Assembly: GCA_030158665.1 (NCBI GenBank)
Contig: JAOASM010000050.1
Location: forward strand, 186,001 to 250,000
Direction of reading: 5' to 3'
From: Sediminibacterium sp.
Lineage (GTDB): Bacteria > Bacteroidota > Bacteroidia > Chitinophagales > Chitinophagaceae
DNA length: 64,000 nt
In this document: piece after piece, positions 62,406 to 64,000 of the stretch
Layout: every line of letters starts with the position of its first letter
Position numbering within the stretch: the stretch's first letter is position 1
Made by a program: the position numbers and the translations under genes
The notes under the pieces: generated by a model
The model's input: only the letters and a program-made list of their open reading frames with translations
Databases searched by the model: none
Told to the model about the DNA's origin: nothing

Positions 62406-62748
62406 GTTGTTTTGTTTTGTAATTAAAATTTTCTAAAAATTAGAAGGGATGTTTGATAGCAAATTGTGATAAGCGGTAAAAAACATCCCTTCTCTAGACG
62501 AATATAATGAAGATTTAACAATACGATAACTAAAAAACAAACAAAAAAATGACTAAAATCATAACAAACGTTCGCTTCATTTTAACGTTCAGTCATCGAT
62601 GTTGCAACTTTATAAAAAATTGAAAAGTTATATTATTAAACTTAAATAAGGGTAAATGAATTGATTATGAATAGATTAAGTCAAATAACTAGTGTTTACG
62701 ACTTTGACTAAGAATAAAATGTAAATTCATTTTTCAAATAATTGAACC
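62406..62748. other. 343-bp intergenic region between susC and paralogue B
   Basis: This is the only gap above 300 bp. It holds the inverted repeat at 62442-62493, two direct AACGTTC copies (62567-62573 and 62584-62590), and ATGACT/AGTCAT arms around them. I found no perfect TAnnTTTG element and no ORF of note on either strand. Confidence 0.6.
62442..62493 (-). promoter_or_regulatory. 13-bp perfect inverted repeat in the susC leader
   Basis: AGAAGGGATGTTT (62442-62454) and AAACATCCCTTCT (62481-62493) are perfect inverted copies around a 26-nt loop, 36 bp before the susC ATG. On the minus strand the second arm is followed by AATTTTT, so the RNA could form a terminator-like hairpin. Confidence 0.7.
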
Positions 62749-63453
62749 ATGAAATTTTTTTACCTATTCATTCTAATTTTTTCAGTAAGCGCTGCACAAG
62801 GTCAAACCTTAAACAATTTCAGTTTAAAAGATATTGGTCAATCGATGTTGGTGGTAACCGATGGTAATGGCAAAACAATTAATATGGGACTTGACATGGA
62901 GAACTATGGCTCTCCGTTTTTTGATACTGAATTTTATCCTGCAGATATTACCTTAATCAGTGGTCAACGATATGAAAATGTCCCGATAAAAATTAATCTA
63001 TTGAGTAACGAAATTATTTTTAAATCAGACAATGGAAAAGAGTTAGCGATACTTCCTGCAATTCAATCCTTATTGCTCAAAAAAAATGGCACTCCATTTT
63101 TATTTGAATATGGCTACCCTGTTTTTGATAAACAAAATGGAAAAACAATTTATCAAGTGTTAGAAAAGGGAGAGATTAGTTTATTAAAATATTATTTTGT
63201 TCAAGTCACAGAAGCAAAGCCATACAGCAGTGCAACCATGCTGAGAACCATTGAAAAATTTCCCAAATTATTTGTGTACAACAAAAACATTGGATTAAAA
63301 AAAGCCCCCAAATCAAACGAAGACATAGCAGAAATTTTTAATGTAGAAAACGAAAGACTGACTAAAATTATTGAATCAAATAAATTAAAAATAAAAAAAG
63401 AAGAGGACCTGATAAAGTGCATCCAACACTTCAATCAACAAATTAAAAAATAG
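62749..63453 (+). CDS. Secreted protein of unknown function, paralogue B
   Basis: This 234-residue protein has a signal peptide (MKFFYLFILIFSVSAAQGQ) and matches paralogue A (56768-57469) along its length by eye: IKINLLSNEIIFKSDNGKEL, FEYGYPVFDKQNG, IYQVLEKGEISLLK and LKIKKEEDLIKCIQHFN align with the equivalent segments. I do not know the family. It is divergent from susC across the 343-bp gap and converges on the DinB-like gene. Confidence 0.8.
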   Translation: MKFFYLFILIFSVSAAQGQTLNNFSLKDIGQSMLVVTDGNGKTINMGLDMENYGSPFFDTEFYPADITLISGQRYENVPIKINLLSNEIIFKSDNGKELAILPAIQSLLLKKNGTPFLFEYGYPVFDKQNGKTIYQVLEKGEISLLKYYFVQVTEAKPYSSATMLRTIEKFPKLFVYNKNIGLKKAPKSNEDIAEIFNVENERLTKIIESNKLKIKKEEDLIKCIQHFNQQIKK

Positions 63454-63463
63454 TTCTTCTAAG

Positions 63464-63925
63464 TTATTTTCTTTTAATAATGTCAGCGATAATTTTTAAG
63501 TGATGATGGGTGTGGATACTTAAGAAACGGATGGTTTGCTTTTTATTCAATGCGCCAAAATAAGGATGCATGAAATATTGATTTTCTTGACAATCTTTTA
63601 AATAATTTAAAGCTTGAAAAGTATGTTTTATGCTATCTTCTAAAGATTGTTTATTCAAATCAGCACCAGGCAGGACTACTTTTGGCGCTTTCGCTTTCCC
63701 ACGTGGTATAAAGTTCAATAAAAACACCCAACTACGACTAAAATTAAATTTTTTCTGATACAAGCTAGGATCCGACTGCGCCACAGTTGAAGTAATTTGC
63801 TTGATCACCAATAAGCTGTGTTCAATGTGCCATCCAACACTGCCAGACGAAATAGATTGATCTATCTTATCAAATGCAGACAAGTACTGTGTTAACTCCT
63901 GAACTTTAGTTTCTAGTTTTTTCAT
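63464..63925 (-). CDS. DinB-like / DUF1569-type protein
   Basis: I start at ATG 63925 (MKKLETKVQELTQYLSAF). The 153-residue, mostly helical protein has VGWHIEHSLLVIKQI and a terminal IHTHHHLKIIADII, which would supply the His metal ligands of the DinB four-helix bundle. DinB-superfamily proteins include bacillithiol- and mycothiol-dependent transferases, though most have no known reaction. Confidence 0.75.
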   Translation of the reverse strand: MKKLETKVQELTQYLSAFDKIDQSISSGSVGWHIEHSLLVIKQITSTVAQSDPSLYQKKFNFSRSWVFLLNFIPRGKAKAPKVVLPGADLNKQSLEDSIKHTFQALNYLKDCQENQYFMHPYFGALNKKQTIRFLSIHTHHHLKIIADIIKRK

Positions 63926-63952
63926 GTAGGCCATCAAATTAATTCAAATACT

Positions 63953-64000
63953 TTAAAATTCAATAATAAAACCCACAGTTGGAATAAACGTGCCTTCGGC
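63953..64000 (-). CDS. C-terminus of a probable outer-membrane beta-barrel protein (partial)
   Basis: The minus strand reads AEGTFIPTVGFIIEF followed by TAA, open to the right edge. A C-terminal Phe after alternating hydrophobic residues is the usual insertion signal of outer-membrane barrels. Only 15 residues are visible, so the call is tentative; the ORF track does not list it. Confidence 0.4.
   Translation of the reverse strand, partial: AEGTFIPTVGFIIEF

Overview
This window looks like ordinary chromosome from a Bacteroidota bacterium, most likely a member of the Chitinophagaceae or a close relative. The family call is inferred from protein style; I made no database comparison. The evidence is AT-rich DNA, SusC/SusD and other TonB-dependent outer-membrane proteins with CarboxypepD_reg-like N-termini, lineage-typical small proteins (DUF4834-, DUF6132- and VF530-like), starts without Shine-Dalgarno sequences, and repeated promoter elements of the Bacteroidota type TAnnTTTG. 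I saw no insertion sequences, prophage genes, CRISPR arrays, tRNA or rRNA genes. The only stretch over 300 bp without a gene is 62406-62748.

Layout. 1-1105: the N-terminal two thirds of TypA/BipA, running off the left edge and absent from the ORF track. 1182-11851: an HGSNAT-like membrane acyltransferase, two alpha/beta hydrolases, a GH130-like lipoprotein, an RND pump with its adaptor, and a ChrA-type transporter. 11858-17448: RecQ, then a kpsF - manC - KAS III operon for envelope precursors. 17495-25552: leftward information-processing genes, rimP - nusA - infB followed by surA-like - purF. 25673-30002: small enzymes, a PaiB-like protein, and an Lrp regulator divergent from alanine dehydrogenase. 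30080-34380: a TonB-dependent receptor with a beta-helix-like lipoprotein. 34519-38539: carbonic anhydrase, a SulP transporter, a small secreted orphan and a CLC transporter. 38527-44243: an amino-acid permease divergent from a PLP dehydratase, then a redox group (thioredoxin, rhodanese, two small membrane proteins, di-haem peroxidase). 44265-47663: riboflavin genes ribH, ribBA, ribE and divergent ribD. 47670-55174: two pirins, an NhaD antiporter and an ABC - HlyD - TolC export operon. 55219-63453: pabB/pabC and a SusC/SusD pair flanked by two divergently oriented paralogous secreted proteins of unknown function. 63464-64000: a DinB-like protein and the last residues of an outer-membrane-type protein.

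Items most worth a second look: (1) a perfect FNR/CRP-type palindrome exactly midway between two divergent promoter elements in the redox group; (2) an export ABC protein whose signature, D- and H-loops are all degenerate; (3) the two paralogous secreted proteins bracketing SusC/SusD, one abutting pabB; (4) a 13-bp perfect inverted repeat in the susC leader and a terminator-like hairpin in the rimP-nusA-infB leader; (5) several genes whose promoter element lies only 4 bp before the start codon, implying leaderless or nearly leaderless mRNAs.
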